Shown here piece by piece: positions 33,988 through 43,413 of a stretch of DNA of 64,000 nucleotides. The translations under genes and the position numbers were made by a program. The notes under the pieces were generated by a model. It worked only from the letters and a program-made list of their open reading frames with translations, searched no databases and was not told the DNA's origin. How positions within the stretch are numbered: the first letter of the stretch is position 1; every line of letters begins with the position of its first letter. Origin of the DNA: Chloroflexota bacterium (GTDB taxonomy: Bacteria > Chloroflexota > Anaerolineae > Anaerolineales > Anaerolineaceae); assembly GCA_021779955.1 (NCBI GenBank), contig JAJXZS010000034.1, forward strand, positions 62,001 through 126,000, in the 5' to 3' direction.

Positions 33988-35661
33988 ATGTTTCGCAAAC
34001 CGCTTTATGTTTTGGTGGTTTCCGGCCTCATCTTTTCGTTTGTGCTGGCTGCCTGTACCAACAACGAACCAACTTCGACCCCGGCAACCAGTGGGGAAAC
34101 GCCGACCGAAGCAGCAACCGCTGAACCTGAAAGCGGCGCGATCGATAACGTCAACGATGCCGAAAGCGCTGTCATTCGCATCGTTGCGGAAGGAACGTAT
34201 GCGTATCCCGATTTCAGTGAATACACTGAACTGGGCTCAGGTTCCGGGTTCATCATCGATCCAAGCGGCATTGCTGTCACCAATAACCACGTTGTGACAG
34301 GCGCCGCCCGCATCAAGGTGTATTTCAGCGGAGATGACAAAGCCTACAACGCGAAAATCCTTGGGGTTTCAGAATGCTCCGACCTGGCCGTCATCGATAT
34401 CGAAGGGGACGGATACCCATATCTCGATTGGTACAAAGAACCGGCGGACCTCGGACTAACCGTTTATTCGCTTGGCTACCCTCTCGGCGACCCCAATTTC
34501 TCCAGGCATAAGGGTGAAATTTCAAAGGAAAAGGCCGACGGCAACACCAGTTGGACCGCCGTGACCCAGGTGATCGAACATGACGCCATTATCAACCCCG
34601 GGAACTCAGGCGGACCGCTCGTTACCCAAGACGCGAAGGTTGTCGGCGTGAACTATGCCGGAGCATCGCAATACGATCAATATTATTCGATCCCCGCAAC
34701 CACTGCACAGGATATCGTTGAAGAATTGCGGACCGGCAAGGATGTGGACTCTCTCGGGATCAACGGCGAAGCTCTTGTCGCAGAGGACGGCTCGTTCTCC
34801 GGACTGTGGGTTTACTCTGTCAGTTCAGGCTCGAATGCGGACAAGTCTGGCATCCAGGCAGGTGACTTTCTGACCTCACTCGAAGGAATCCAACTCGGCC
34901 GCGATGGCACGGTCACCGATTACTGCGACGTGATTCGCTCACATGATGCTTCCGATACGTTGAACGTCGAATTGATCCGCTTCTCCTCGGGCGAGACCAT
35001 GGAAGGTCAGATCAACGGCCGCGAATTGGAGGCTACCGGCTCCCTGGATAGCAGCAGCACCTCGAGCAGCGATACGAGCAGTTCATCAAGTTCGGGAGGA
35101 GCCTACTTTGTTGAAGATTTTGACAATCCCAACCTGGACAATTGGGATTACTTCTTCTTTGGGAACAGCGAGAACGACTTCGACTTCTACACTGAAAACA
35201 GCAAGTTTGTCTTCGACATCACTGCTGCTGACACCTACGTGTATGTCGATTATCTGCCTTATACTTACCCGGACGTACGTGTCGACGCGCTGGTAGAGAA
35301 TCTGGGCACGAACAATAACTACTTCAGCCTGTTTTGCCGTTATACGGAAGGGCAGGGGTGGTATGAATTCAATGTCTCCAGCGGAGGGTTATGGAGCATC
35401 TTGCGCTACGACGAAGGCGCCAACCAGTTCTATAACCTTTACAATGGCGGATCCTATTCTGTGAACATGGGGCGGGGTGTGCAAAATACATTCACAATGG
35501 TCTGTTTGGGGAATCAGATCAGCGTGTATATCAACGACAAGCTCATGCGCACTATTACTGACAATAATTTCACAGATGGAATGGTTGGCATGTCCGCTTC
35601 CTCATTCGATACGGGTTCGGCGAACGTTGGTTTCGATTGGTTTTCCGTCAGCGAGCCATAA
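33988..35661 (+). CDS. HtrA-type protease lipoprotein fused to a lectin-like domain
   Basis: A 557-residue exported protein. The lipobox VLAAC puts the lipid on Cys23, then an acidic Thr/Glu-rich linker. The trypsin-like domain has His101 (TNNHVV), Asp132 (SDLAVIDI) and Ser207 (GNSGGPL); a PDZ-like region follows (about 255-340). A Ser/Thr-only linker leads into a final domain (about 370-557) rich in aromatic and Asp/Asn residues (FYTENSKFVFDI..., NNNYFSLFCRYTEGQGWYEFNVSSGG, NQISVYINDKLMRTI), which resembles the concanavalin-like jelly-roll found in DUF1080/LamG proteins. It probably targets the protease to glycan. The second HtrA of the window, and much diverged from the first. Confidence 0.85.
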   Translation: MFRKPLYVLVVSGLIFSFVLAACTNNEPTSTPATSGETPTEAATAEPESGAIDNVNDAESAVIRIVAEGTYAYPDFSEYTELGSGSGFIIDPSGIAVTNNHVVTGAARIKVYFSGDDKAYNAKILGVSECSDLAVIDIEGDGYPYLDWYKEPADLGLTVYSLGYPLGDPNFSRHKGEISKEKADGNTSWTAVTQVIEHDAIINPGNSGGPLVTQDAKVVGVNYAGASQYDQYYSIPATTAQDIVEELRTGKDVDSLGINGEALVAEDGSFSGLWVYSVSSGSNADKSGIQAGDFLTSLEGIQLGRDGTVTDYCDVIRSHDASDTLNVELIRFSSGETMEGQINGRELEATGSLDSSSTSSSDTSSSSSSGGAYFVEDFDNPNLDNWDYFFFGNSENDFDFYTENSKFVFDITAADTYVYVDYLPYTYPDVRVDALVENLGTNNNYFSLFCRYTEGQGWYEFNVSSGGLWSILRYDEGANQFYNLYNGGSYSVNMGRGVQNTFTMVCLGNQISVYINDKLMRTITDNNFTDGMVGMSASSFDTGSANVGFDWFSVSEP

Positions 35662-35687
35662 GTCAACGAGATTTTGGATCTACAACA

Positions 35688-35723
35688 AGCGGGAGTGCAC
35701 ATTCGTGCACTCCCGCTCTTTTT
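35688..35723 (+). terminator. Intrinsic terminator of the HtrA-lectin gene
   Basis: A perfect 13-bp stem (35688-35700 with 35705-35717, 4-base loop) followed by CTTTTT. It also faces the convergent subtilase gene. Confidence 0.95.
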
Positions 35724-35764
35724 GTTTGCGTTGCAGGGCTTGACTTGAGCCCCAATCCTATTGA

Positions 35765-37690
35765 CTAAGGTTTGACGACGGTAATGACCGTGCCATCGCT
35801 GTCATTTTCCGGGTCAACGTTAGCAGCAGAGTCATAGACGTAGCCGCTCTTCACGATATTGGTCACGCTAAGGGTGACAGATGGCTTGGTCGTTTTGATA
35901 TTTCCGGTTGCGACCGAGCAAGTGCCATTTGTACCCGTCGTGCATGTGGCAGTCCCTGTTGTGCCGCCGCTCCAGGTACCGGTAACTACCGCACCCGAAA
36001 CAGCGAGACCGCCGGCGTCCCGCACGGTAATCGTTACCGTGGCTTTCCAGGCATTGGTCCGGACGAGTGTGGATACTCCGTCGAGATCGGATACGTGCAT
36101 GGCTGGCAGGCTGACTCCACCGGTCAGGTAAGTTAAAGCGGCTTTCGCCTGGACCAGGCCGTAGCCATAGGCATTGTCGCGCCCGGGTTCACCAAGATCC
36201 AGGGCAGATTCGGTCAAGGCAGCGCGGATCTCTGCGTTCGTAGCGTCTGGTTTGGCAGACCAGACCAACGCCGCAACCGCGGATACGTGCGGGGTGGCCA
36301 TCGATGTGCCGTCGTAGTACTCATAGCCGCTGACATTCGTATGGAGAATGCTCGTAACAGCAGCGTTTTGCCCGACTTGTGGCAGAAGCAATGATCCGTT
36401 TTCCTGGCTCAGGCTGAGAGCAATGATCGTGGAAGAATACCCGTCGCCAAGCGTGCCCAGGAAGTCACCCTCCACGTTGTTGTAGATCAACGCTGCAGCG
36501 CCGCCGGAGTTCTGCACATTCATAACCTTGTCATAGAATGAAATGACTCCGCGCTGGCAAAGGACGACTTTACCAGACCAGGCGCCTGTCGCATCGCATA
36601 GGCCGCCATCAACCAGGGCTCCAGATGCACTTCCGCGGGCTGAATACTCGATATGACCGCCAGCATAAGTGATGCCGTTCACGGTCACCGTGCTCTCATC
36701 GATATAAGGCACCGTGCTCAAGACGCCCACGCCCGGCGCGGCAATCTCGACCTGGTCGTTCTGCTGCGAGAAGGAAGCAACCACCATCGATGAATCGATG
36801 GCTGCCACCGACATGACCGAAGAATAAGAAGCTGGGTAGCTGTAGGCTGTGTTGCCGTCGTTGCCTGCTGCGGCAATCGAAAGGATGCCTTTGCTGTAGA
36901 GCGAATCGAAACCGCGGCGTTCTGTGGTACTGGCCTTCGTGCCTCCCAGGCTCATGCTGATGATGTTCGCATTGGCGCTCGCGCAGCGATTGGCAGCGTC
37001 GATCAGGGTCGATGCGTAGATCCAACTGCCGTCGTCGCCAAATACACGCACCATATAGATGTTAGCAGTTCCCGGAGTCACGCCAACGACGCCGAAGGCA
37101 TTATTCATGGCCGTGATCGTTCCGGTCACGTGCGTGCCGTGCCCAAGACCGTCGCTATCCCAGCCGCTGGGGTAACCGCCCAGGAAGTTGACGCCCTGGA
37201 AGTCCTCATGGCCGGTGAAGACACCGGAATCGATAATGCAGATCGTGCGATTACTGCCTGTGGGAGCTCCAGTGTCGATGACGCCGTCTTTATTGGCGTC
37301 CCAAACCTCTCGTGCCTGCACCATGTCCACGCCGTATGGCACAACCTGGTCCGTAAGATTTACAGATGCAGCCGAAGACGGCAGGATGCTGATCGGATAG
37401 CGCGGGGCATCCTCTTCAACCAGGATCACGTTCGGATTATTCTGTATACCCCTCAGTGCAACCTGCGGCAACGACACCGCGATGACATCCAGATCGCCGA
37501 ACTGGTAATGGATATCCCCGCCCGCTGCCAGGAGGGAGTTGGTCACATCTGCGCTTTTCCCGGGGGCGAATTGGACCATCACCCTTACTTTGCCCCCGTC
37601 AGAGCTTGAATAGGCTGATGTGACATTGAACATGCTCAGCGCCATAGCCACGATCAATATGACAGAAAACACGATACTTGCTTTTTTCAT
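35765..37690 (-). CDS. Secreted S8 subtilisin-like protease with PA domain
   Basis: A 641-residue exported protease. A signal peptide (about 1-26, ending TSA) is followed by an I9-like propeptide region (about 34-95), then the subtilase core with Asp154 (CIIDSGV), His184 (GHGTHVTGT), the oxyanion Asn277 (AAGNDG) and Ser463 (GTSMATPHVSAVAALVWS). A PA insert (about 340-450, GGAAALIYNNVEG) sits between Asn and Ser, as in many secreted subtilases that take large substrates. The last 100 residues form an Ig-like Thr/Gly-rich domain. GGGGAG supports ATG 37690. It is a free secreted enzyme rather than a lipoprotein. Confidence 0.93.
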   Translation of the reverse strand: MKKASIVFSVILIVAMALSMFNVTSAYSSSDGGKVRVMVQFAPGKSADVTNSLLAAGGDIHYQFGDLDVIAVSLPQVALRGIQNNPNVILVEEDAPRYPISILPSSAASVNLTDQVVPYGVDMVQAREVWDANKDGVIDTGAPTGSNRTICIIDSGVFTGHEDFQGVNFLGGYPSGWDSDGLGHGTHVTGTITAMNNAFGVVGVTPGTANIYMVRVFGDDGSWIYASTLIDAANRCASANANIISMSLGGTKASTTERRGFDSLYSKGILSIAAAGNDGNTAYSYPASYSSVMSVAAIDSSMVVASFSQQNDQVEIAAPGVGVLSTVPYIDESTVTVNGITYAGGHIEYSARGSASGALVDGGLCDATGAWSGKVVLCQRGVISFYDKVMNVQNSGGAAALIYNNVEGDFLGTLGDGYSSTIIALSLSQENGSLLLPQVGQNAAVTSILHTNVSGYEYYDGTSMATPHVSAVAALVWSAKPDATNAEIRAALTESALDLGEPGRDNAYGYGLVQAKAALTYLTGGVSLPAMHVSDLDGVSTLVRTNAWKATVTITVRDAGGLAVSGAVVTGTWSGGTTGTATCTTGTNGTCSVATGNIKTTKPSVTLSVTNIVKSGYVYDSAANVDPENDSDGTVITVVKP

Positions 37691-37900
37691 TATGAATTCT
37701 CCCCGAACTTTTTTGAATAGTTGAACCGAGCGGTGCAGGCACAACAAAATCTCCAACTCCTCCTCTCATTCGAACCGGCTTTCGAGCCGTTCAATTCGAC
37801 CTTGAGTCCATGAAGCGATTATCCGATGATCACGAAGCATGAAGCGTTTGGATCAAGAGATATGTCGAGTAGTTGCCTATATGATTGGCATACCTCTAAT

Positions 37901-37929
37901 ATTATGAAGAATCTGGAGTCAAAAGTCAA
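37901..37929 (-). promoter_or_regulatory. Promoter of the subtilase gene
   Basis: On the minus strand TTGACT (37924-37929), 17 bp, CATAAT (37901-37906). A second TTGACT lies seven bases nearer. The start near 37894 leaves a leader of about 200 bases containing a short hairpin (37772-37792) with a 4-base loop. The whole gap 37691-38048 (358 bp) holds no gene; besides this promoter it has only the terminator at 37978-38008. Confidence 0.65.
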
Positions 37930-37977
37930 CGACGCAGATTGATTTACCAATGAGCGAACCTGGCTGGCAGGAGCATC

Positions 37978-38008
37978 AAAAGGGGTGCATCATCAATGCA
38001 CCCCTTTT
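37978..38008. terminator. Terminator after the amylopullulanase gene
   Basis: A perfect 13-bp stem (37978-37990 with 37996-38008, 5-base loop) bounded by A4 and T4, so usable from either side; it lies 40 bp beyond the minus-strand amylopullulanase stop. Confidence 0.85.
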
Positions 38009-38048
38009 GTTTGATCTGTTCACGTGCGCATTGTGGTGCGCATTTGAT

Positions 38049-41000
38049 TTAGCCGCCGCACGGGACGACGTTACGCCATTGCAGCACCGTATCGTTGACG
38101 CTCATTGTGCCGTCTGCACCATAGCTCAAGGTGAGAACACGGTTCCCGATCTCGCCGCAGGCCAGGTCCTTTTCAACGTGATCCCAATCGCCCAGGGTGT
38201 ACTTGTACTCGATCTGAACGCCTTCCTGACCGGTTAGAGTGATTGTCCAATGGGTCGCATCGACACGCGTCAAGATCACGCCGCTGGCGTTCCATTGCGG
38301 CAAGCCGCCATCCAGGCGGTCGAGCGTACCGGCGATGTACACACTGCGTCCGGTGGCATCGGTTGTCTCAGGCACGGTAACGTTGATTGTGACTGTGACT
38401 GTGCGCATGACCGCTGTAGCCTCGACTTCGTTCGAATGGGCTGATCGATTGAACGAGAGGTCCAGCGCGAGCACTACGTAATAGTAGGTTTCGCCTTCGG
38501 TGATGGCGGTGTCTGTGTAATTGGTTGAGGTCACCCTGGCGATCATGGAGTACGATCCACCACTGGCATCCGCCCGAAGTACCTCATATGCTCCAAAGGC
38601 GGTTTCATCCGTTGAGGCGCCCCAGGCCAGGCTGATGCCCGACGGGGAAGCTGCAACGACCTGGAGACTTTGAGGCACAGTTGGCGGGGTGGTATCGCCG
38701 CTGGATATGACGGTCATTTTGCCCGGATTGGGAGGCAGGGTCACGCCGGTGATCGGGCCGTTCAAGTCGGCATAGTACCAGGTTGCTCCACCGGTCACCG
38801 AGTAGCGATAGAGGTAATCGAATTCGCCAACGCTTTCAGGAAGCATGGCAGCTTTGAACTCATCGTTGTTTCCGGCATCGACATTGAAGACAGCGTCGGT
38901 CCAGGTCCAGTCAGGGTTATCCATGGGGATGGTGCCCTGCGGGCCGTAGCCAAGTTGTGCCTTCAGCCCGGGTGTCACGCCTGCCTGGCTCGTTGCCCCG
39001 TCGATCCAGACTTGGCCGTAGACGTTTCCAGTGGTGTTGACCAGGCTGATCACGTGGTCGATGATGGTTGGAGGCCATTGCAGGTTTGCCCAGCCGATGG
39101 TCATGTGTGGCATGCCGCTGATCTCAGCCGACAATGCGCTTTCGTTGCCGATCTCATCCAGCGAAGTGACCGCGTAGAAGTAGGTCTGCCCATTATTGAG
39201 ACCCGTATCGGTGTATGTTGGGCCGACCACGCTGCCAACCTTAACCCAACCGCCGCCCGTCACAGGGCTGCGATAGATGTCATAGCCGGATGCGCCGTCG
39301 ACGACGTCCCAGGATAGGTTGATCTCGCCGCTCGCTTCAGTGAGTTGCAAGCCTGTGTGAATCGCTGGAGCGATCAGGTCGATCTCGCCGGTATCGAGCA
39401 GCCATGCGCTGCGCGGAGCGAGTTCGACTGTGAGCATTCCACTTTCAGAGGCTGGAGAGATGCTGCCGGCATTCCCGACTGCATATAGTGTAGAGAAACC
39501 AATCCCATCGGGCACGAAGCCGGCCACAGGGATTTGCACAGTCTGTGAATTGGACCCGCGATTGACGACCACGACGGCAGCACTTGTCGCATTCTTGCGC
39601 CCATAGGCAACGGTTTCTGCGGCATCGTCGGCCAATAACATCTGCATCTCGCCTGTTGAGAGGACTGAATTTTCTGAACGCAGATCCGCCAGGGTCTGGT
39701 AATGCGCGAACATGTCCATGTCGGGAGTGCCGCCCTTGTCCTCCCAGGGGTAGGCCCGCCGGTCATCAGGATCAGTATCGCCGGTCACCCCCACCTCATC
39801 ACCGTAGTAGATGGTAGGCGCGCCCGGCAGGGTAAATTGGATCAACGAAGCGAGCTTCTGCATTTCTTTACCAACCGCCAGGTTATCGGCGTTCAGTTCC
39901 TTATCTTCGGTTGTGGCTTCGCCAGGGGTAAGCACCCAAAGCAAGCGCGCGGTGTCGTGACTGTCAAGCAGGTTCATCAGGGTGTAGAAGGTGCCAGGAG
40001 CATAATCTTCCTGGATCGAGGATAGCCTGTCGGCAAATTCGCTGATGTTCAACTGGCGACCGCTGTCTGCAAAACCTTTGGCGTCGAATGGCCCCGGGGT
40101 GAGCAATCCAAGCACCGCGTCGCGCAGTCTATAATTCATGCTCGTGTCTGCCCGGTCACCCCGCAGGTAGCGCAAGGTGGAGCTGTCCTTCATCCACATC
40201 TCACCAATAATCAGAGTGCCCTGATCATAGGCTTTGACCACATTCCGGAAGGTTTCCCAGTAGCCATCGGGGAAGGAGGAATCACTCATTACATCCTGGC
40301 GCCAACCGCTCGCGCCATTGACAAGCCAGTAGCGCGCTACGCTCTTATCTCCGGTGAGGAAAAATGCCTGTACATTTGGATTGGATTTGTTAAGCACAGG
40401 AAGGGTATCGAAGCCCCACCAGCTATCGTAAGTGGCTGATTTTGGCCCGGCTGAACCGGCGCATTGGCCTGTTCCCGCGGGAACATCGTGGAATGTAAAC
40501 CACTCACGATAAGGCGAAGCGACTGATTCGCACGCTCCTACCGTACTATAGCGTTGGTAGCGGTCGAAGTAGGTACTATCGGATGAAACGTGATTGTATA
40601 CACCGTCGAGGATGATCCGTACGCCCAGTTTATCGGCGTGTTTGACAAGGTTTTGCCAATCTTTCTGGGTACCAAAATAAGGATCGATCTTGAAGTAATC
40701 CTGGGTGTCGTAACCATGATCCGAGGCTGAATCGAAAATGGGGTTGAAATAGAGGGTGTTCACGCCGAGTGAAACAAGATACTCCAGGTTCTGATCGACG
40801 CCTTTCAGGTCGCCGCCCTGGTAATCGCGGCTGCGTGCGCCTTCGATCGTGCTGGAATCTCCGGCCGGCGCGCCGAATCGCCATGGGCAATCCGTGGCGG
40901 CATCTGTATAAGAGCGGCAGTACCCTTCTGGCACCGTCCCCCAGGGCAGCTTCAATACCGGGTCGTCATATCGAATGTCACCGGTCTTCGGATCATTATC

Positions 41001-42245
41001 GGAGCGTCCATTGCGGAAGCGGTCGGGGAAGATCTGGTAGATGACCGCATTCTCCGCCCATGTGGGCGTGGTAAAGCCCGGCTCGTAGACCATCAGCGCA
41101 TAGCTGTTGTCGATGACATCATTGCTGGGCGCGCCCAATCCGCCGTCCAGAGCGGGCGTGTTGTCTGCGTAATAAACTGTCTTTGTCCCATCTTGCACGA
41201 TGAAGCGATACCAGATATTGTTGGGGGTGTCGTCCGGCAGGGTAACCGCATAGAAATCACAGGTGTATGGGCCAAGATCCTGATAGCAGTCCACATCACT
41301 GGCTGCCAGAGACATGGATTTGATGCTCTGTTTGCCTGAATTGAGGTCATAAAGCCGCACCTTGACGCTGGTGACATCGTTGTGGAAGGTGCGGAAGCGC
41401 AGAATCACGGGTGTTCCTGCGGGAACCGCGCCGCCCGGTGTGCGGTAAAGCAGATCGCGCGAATCGTGGCGCAGCCCGTCCCACCAGATATTGTTATCAT
41501 GCTGAGGTTGCGGGGCTACCACATCGATTGTCAGAACATGGGAAGTGCTGTTATAGGTAAATGTGGCTGTCGATCCATCCGCCACAACTGAGAAGGGGAT
41601 ATTCGGCCCGTTTTGTTCGCCGCCGGCGCCGTAATTCAGATCCCAGGTTTCATTGAGCGCAACTTTGCCTTCATAATCACCTACGGGCAGAGCAGTGGTC
41701 GTGAAGGTGTAAATGCCGTCGCCATCGATATCCTGCAGCCACGAGCGCATGCAACTTGGGTCCCAATCACCTGCGCAGCCTAATGCGGTCTGAAAGCTTC
41801 CGACAGCCGTTGCGATGACCGAATTGACGTTGTCGGTCACCCAATTGGTCTTGTGATCGTAATAGAACTTGACCGATGTGGCGGATCCGAGGTTCAAGGG
41901 GATGTTGTCTCCGCTTGAATTGGCATGAATTCCGTAATTCTCGTCCCAACTTGCATTGAGGGCAGCTTTATATTGCCAATTTCCGTCAGGCAGGTCGAAA
42001 GTTCCCCGCCAGACGTCAGCATTGGCATCGTAGGCCAGCATGGAGGCTGTGCAGGTGGGATCCCAGTCAGCCGCGCAGCCGATTGCAGTTTGCAGCGAAC
42101 CCACAATCGTTACGGTGCTTGGGTCAGGGGTGTTTGCTGCCTGAACCGCCGGAACGGCGGGGACGGCAAGAACAAGGATGCTGAGAAGCACCAGCAAGTT
42201 CCATGATAGGCGCGATACTTTTCTCCAGGAATTGTGGTTTTTCAT
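38049..42245 (-). CDS. Secreted amylopullulanase, multidomain GH13
   Basis: A 1398-residue exported starch/pullulan hydrolase. Order: signal peptide (about 1-36); two tandem X25 modules (about 43-140 and 142-242), each with VGS-(L/F)-QTA-(I/L)-GCA-x-DWDP and a Cys pair; a CBM34-like domain (about 250-390); the GH13 barrel (about 395-950) with DGVYNH, nucleophile Asp651 (GWRQDV), acid Glu682 (GEMW) and Asp764 (LLDSHDTAR); fibronectin III (about 958-1047); a 'GWANLQWPP' module (about 1048-1165); a second fibronectin III (about 1180-1275); and a CBM20 starch-binding domain ending DTVLQWR. This is the layout of amylopullulanases from thermophilic anaerobes, which cut alpha-1,4 and alpha-1,6 bonds at one site. 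AAGGAG supports the ATG. No cell-anchor motif is seen. Confidence 0.93.
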   Translation of the reverse strand: MKNHNSWRKVSRLSWNLLVLLSILVLAVPAVPAVQAANTPDPSTVTIVGSLQTAIGCAADWDPTCTASMLAYDANADVWRGTFDLPDGNWQYKAALNASWDENYGIHANSSGDNIPLNLGSATSVKFYYDHKTNWVTDNVNSVIATAVGSFQTALGCAGDWDPSCMRSWLQDIDGDGIYTFTTTALPVGDYEGKVALNETWDLNYGAGGEQNGPNIPFSVVADGSTATFTYNSTSHVLTIDVVAPQPQHDNNIWWDGLRHDSRDLLYRTPGGAVPAGTPVILRFRTFHNDVTSVKVRLYDLNSGKQSIKSMSLAASDVDCYQDLGPYTCDFYAVTLPDDTPNNIWYRFIVQDGTKTVYYADNTPALDGGLGAPSNDVIDNSYALMVYEPGFTTPTWAENAVIYQIFPDRFRNGRSDNDPKTGDIRYDDPVLKLPWGTVPEGYCRSYTDAATDCPWRFGAPAGDSSTIEGARSRDYQGGDLKGVDQNLEYLVSLGVNTLYFNPIFDSASDHGYDTQDYFKIDPYFGTQKDWQNLVKHADKLGVRIILDGVYNHVSSDSTYFDRYQRYSTVGACESVASPYREWFTFHDVPAGTGQCAGSAGPKSATYDSWWGFDTLPVLNKSNPNVQAFFLTGDKSVARYWLVNGASGWRQDVMSDSSFPDGYWETFRNVVKAYDQGTLIIGEMWMKDSSTLRYLRGDRADTSMNYRLRDAVLGLLTPGPFDAKGFADSGRQLNISEFADRLSSIQEDYAPGTFYTLMNLLDSHDTARLLWVLTPGEATTEDKELNADNLAVGKEMQKLASLIQFTLPGAPTIYYGDEVGVTGDTDPDDRRAYPWEDKGGTPDMDMFAHYQTLADLRSENSVLSTGEMQMLLADDAAETVAYGRKNATSAAVVVVNRGSNSQTVQIPVAGFVPDGIGFSTLYAVGNAGSISPASESGMLTVELAPRSAWLLDTGEIDLIAPAIHTGLQLTEASGEINLSWDVVDGASGYDIYRSPVTGGGWVKVGSVVGPTYTDTGLNNGQTYFYAVTSLDEIGNESALSAEISGMPHMTIGWANLQWPPTIIDHVISLVNTTGNVYGQVWIDGATSQAGVTPGLKAQLGYGPQGTIPMDNPDWTWTDAVFNVDAGNNDEFKAAMLPESVGEFDYLYRYSVTGGATWYYADLNGPITGVTLPPNPGKMTVISSGDTTPPTVPQSLQVVAASPSGISLAWGASTDETAFGAYEVLRADASGGSYSMIARVTSTNYTDTAITEGETYYYVVLALDLSFNRSAHSNEVEATAVMRTVTVTINVTVPETTDATGRSVYIAGTLDRLDGGLPQWNASGVILTRVDATHWTITLTGQEGVQIEYKYTLGDWDHVEKDLACGEIGNRVLTLSYGADGTMSVNDTVLQWRNVVPCGG

Positions 42246-42377
42246 TTGATTCGCTCCTTAATGGTTGCAGCGAAAGGGTGAAGGGAATGAAAGTAAAAAA
42301 ACGATGCATCCGCCGGCAGCTTGCCCCTTACAAGCCGGAAGAAAGCGCCAGATCGGTTGTACAAAAACCCTATGGCA

Positions 42378-42412
42378 GCTACTATAGTAGCAAATTCCCC
42401 GCTACAAGTAAA
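42378..42412 (-). promoter_or_regulatory. Amylopullulanase promoter with palindromic operator
   Basis: On the minus strand TTTACT (42407-42412), 17 bp, TACTAT (42384-42389). A perfect 14-bp palindrome, gctactatagtagc (42378-42391), is centred on the -10 box, where a dimeric repressor would block RNA polymerase. The leader of about 135 bases has no other clear feature. The regulator is not encoded nearby. Confidence 0.55.
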
Positions 42413-42503
42413 TATGCAAATCGGGCGGACCGGAAAAACATGACTGGATTATTGCGTGATTTTGGGATATTATACTAATAAGGTCTTTTTAGGAGGTTTA
42501 CCG

Positions 42504-43322
42504 TTGAAGGATTCTCTCTATGTTGAGTTCGGAGTATGCCGTTTGGCGTATGACGTTTCAGGCAAGGGCCCTTTAGTGATATGTGTTCCGGGCATGGGTG
42601 ATTTGCGCAGCGAATATCGTTTCATTGCTCCACGCCTGGCGGATGCAGGTTATCAAGTCGTCACGATGGACGTGCGTGGGCATGGTGACACCAGTGCTTA
42701 CTGGGATGATTATTCAGTAGCCGGGGTTGGCAGCGATATCCTGGCGCTTATCCGCGATATGGAGAGCGGACCTGCGGTAATCATTGGCGCTTCGATGGCA
42801 GCAGGAGCAGCGGTATGGGCTGCCTACGAATCTCCTGACTTGGTGCATGGCATGGTGCTGATCGGCCCGGCAGTGCGAGGGGAAGTGAAGGGCATTTACC
42901 GGTTGCTTATGGGAGCCCTTTTCATGCGCCCCTGGGGACCGGCCGCATGGAGGACTTATTACAGCCGCCTCTTTCCTCGCTATAAGCCGGAAGATTTTGA
43001 GAGTCACGCCGCTGCAATCGAGGCGAATCTCAAAGAACCCGGCAGGATGCGTGCTTTACGCAGAATGATCCTGGCTTCGAAAAAGGCTTCTGAGAACCGC
43101 CTTTCGCAAGTGAGAACGCCTGCGCTGGTGCTGATGGGCAGCTTGGATTCAGATTTTAGCGATGCTGCTGCCGAAGCGGATCGGGTGGCCGGCGCGCTGC
43201 GTGGCGAATCTCACTTGATCGCGGACTCGGGGCATTATCCGCATATCGACAAGATCGATGATGTGGTGCCGCTGGTCTTGCCTTTCCTGGAACGGCTGAC
43301 CGAGCAAGGGGCTGTTGCATAA
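42504..43322 (+). CDS. Alpha/beta hydrolase
   Basis: A 272-residue alpha/beta-hydrolase-fold enzyme. Nucleophile Ser is in VIIGASMAAG, the acid in LMGSLDSDF and the His in DSGHYPHID; the oxyanion region is VCVPGMGDLRSEYR. Substrate unknown; small esters or epoxides are typical for this family. The frame opens at 42456, but AGGAGG lies seven bases before a TTG at 42504, which I take as the start. It is the only gene of its unit, read away from the amylopullulanase. Confidence 0.85.
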   Translation: MKDSLYVEFGVCRLAYDVSGKGPLVICVPGMGDLRSEYRFIAPRLADAGYQVVTMDVRGHGDTSAYWDDYSVAGVGSDILALIRDMESGPAVIIGASMAAGAAVWAAYESPDLVHGMVLIGPAVRGEVKGIYRLLMGALFMRPWGPAAWRTYYSRLFPRYKPEDFESHAAAIEANLKEPGRMRALRRMILASKKASENRLSQVRTPALVLMGSLDSDFSDAAAEADRVAGALRGESHLIADSGHYPHIDKIDDVVPLVLPFLERLTEQGAVA

Positions 43323-43340
43323 GATCAACTACCGAACATA

Positions 43341-43372
43341 CCAATCCATGGAGGTTTCAATCCATGGATTGG
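43341..43372. repeat. Inverted repeat copy 1 (12-bp arms)
   Basis: Arms ccaatccatgga (43341-43352) and tccatggattgg (43361-43372) around an 8-base spacer, between the ends of the convergent hydrolase and cbiO genes. The same arms with another 8-base spacer recur at 46464-46495, on the far side of the cbi cluster. Without a T-run it is a poor terminator. Confidence 0.9.
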
Positions 43373-43413
43373 ACAATCTTATGCAAAATGCTTGAATTGC
43401 GGAATTTCAAATC

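Noticed and set aside
35035-35100. Short AGC/TCG-rich repeat in the HtrA-lectin gene taken at first for a DNA repeat element
   Set aside because: It encodes the Ser/Thr linker in frame and is explained by the protein.
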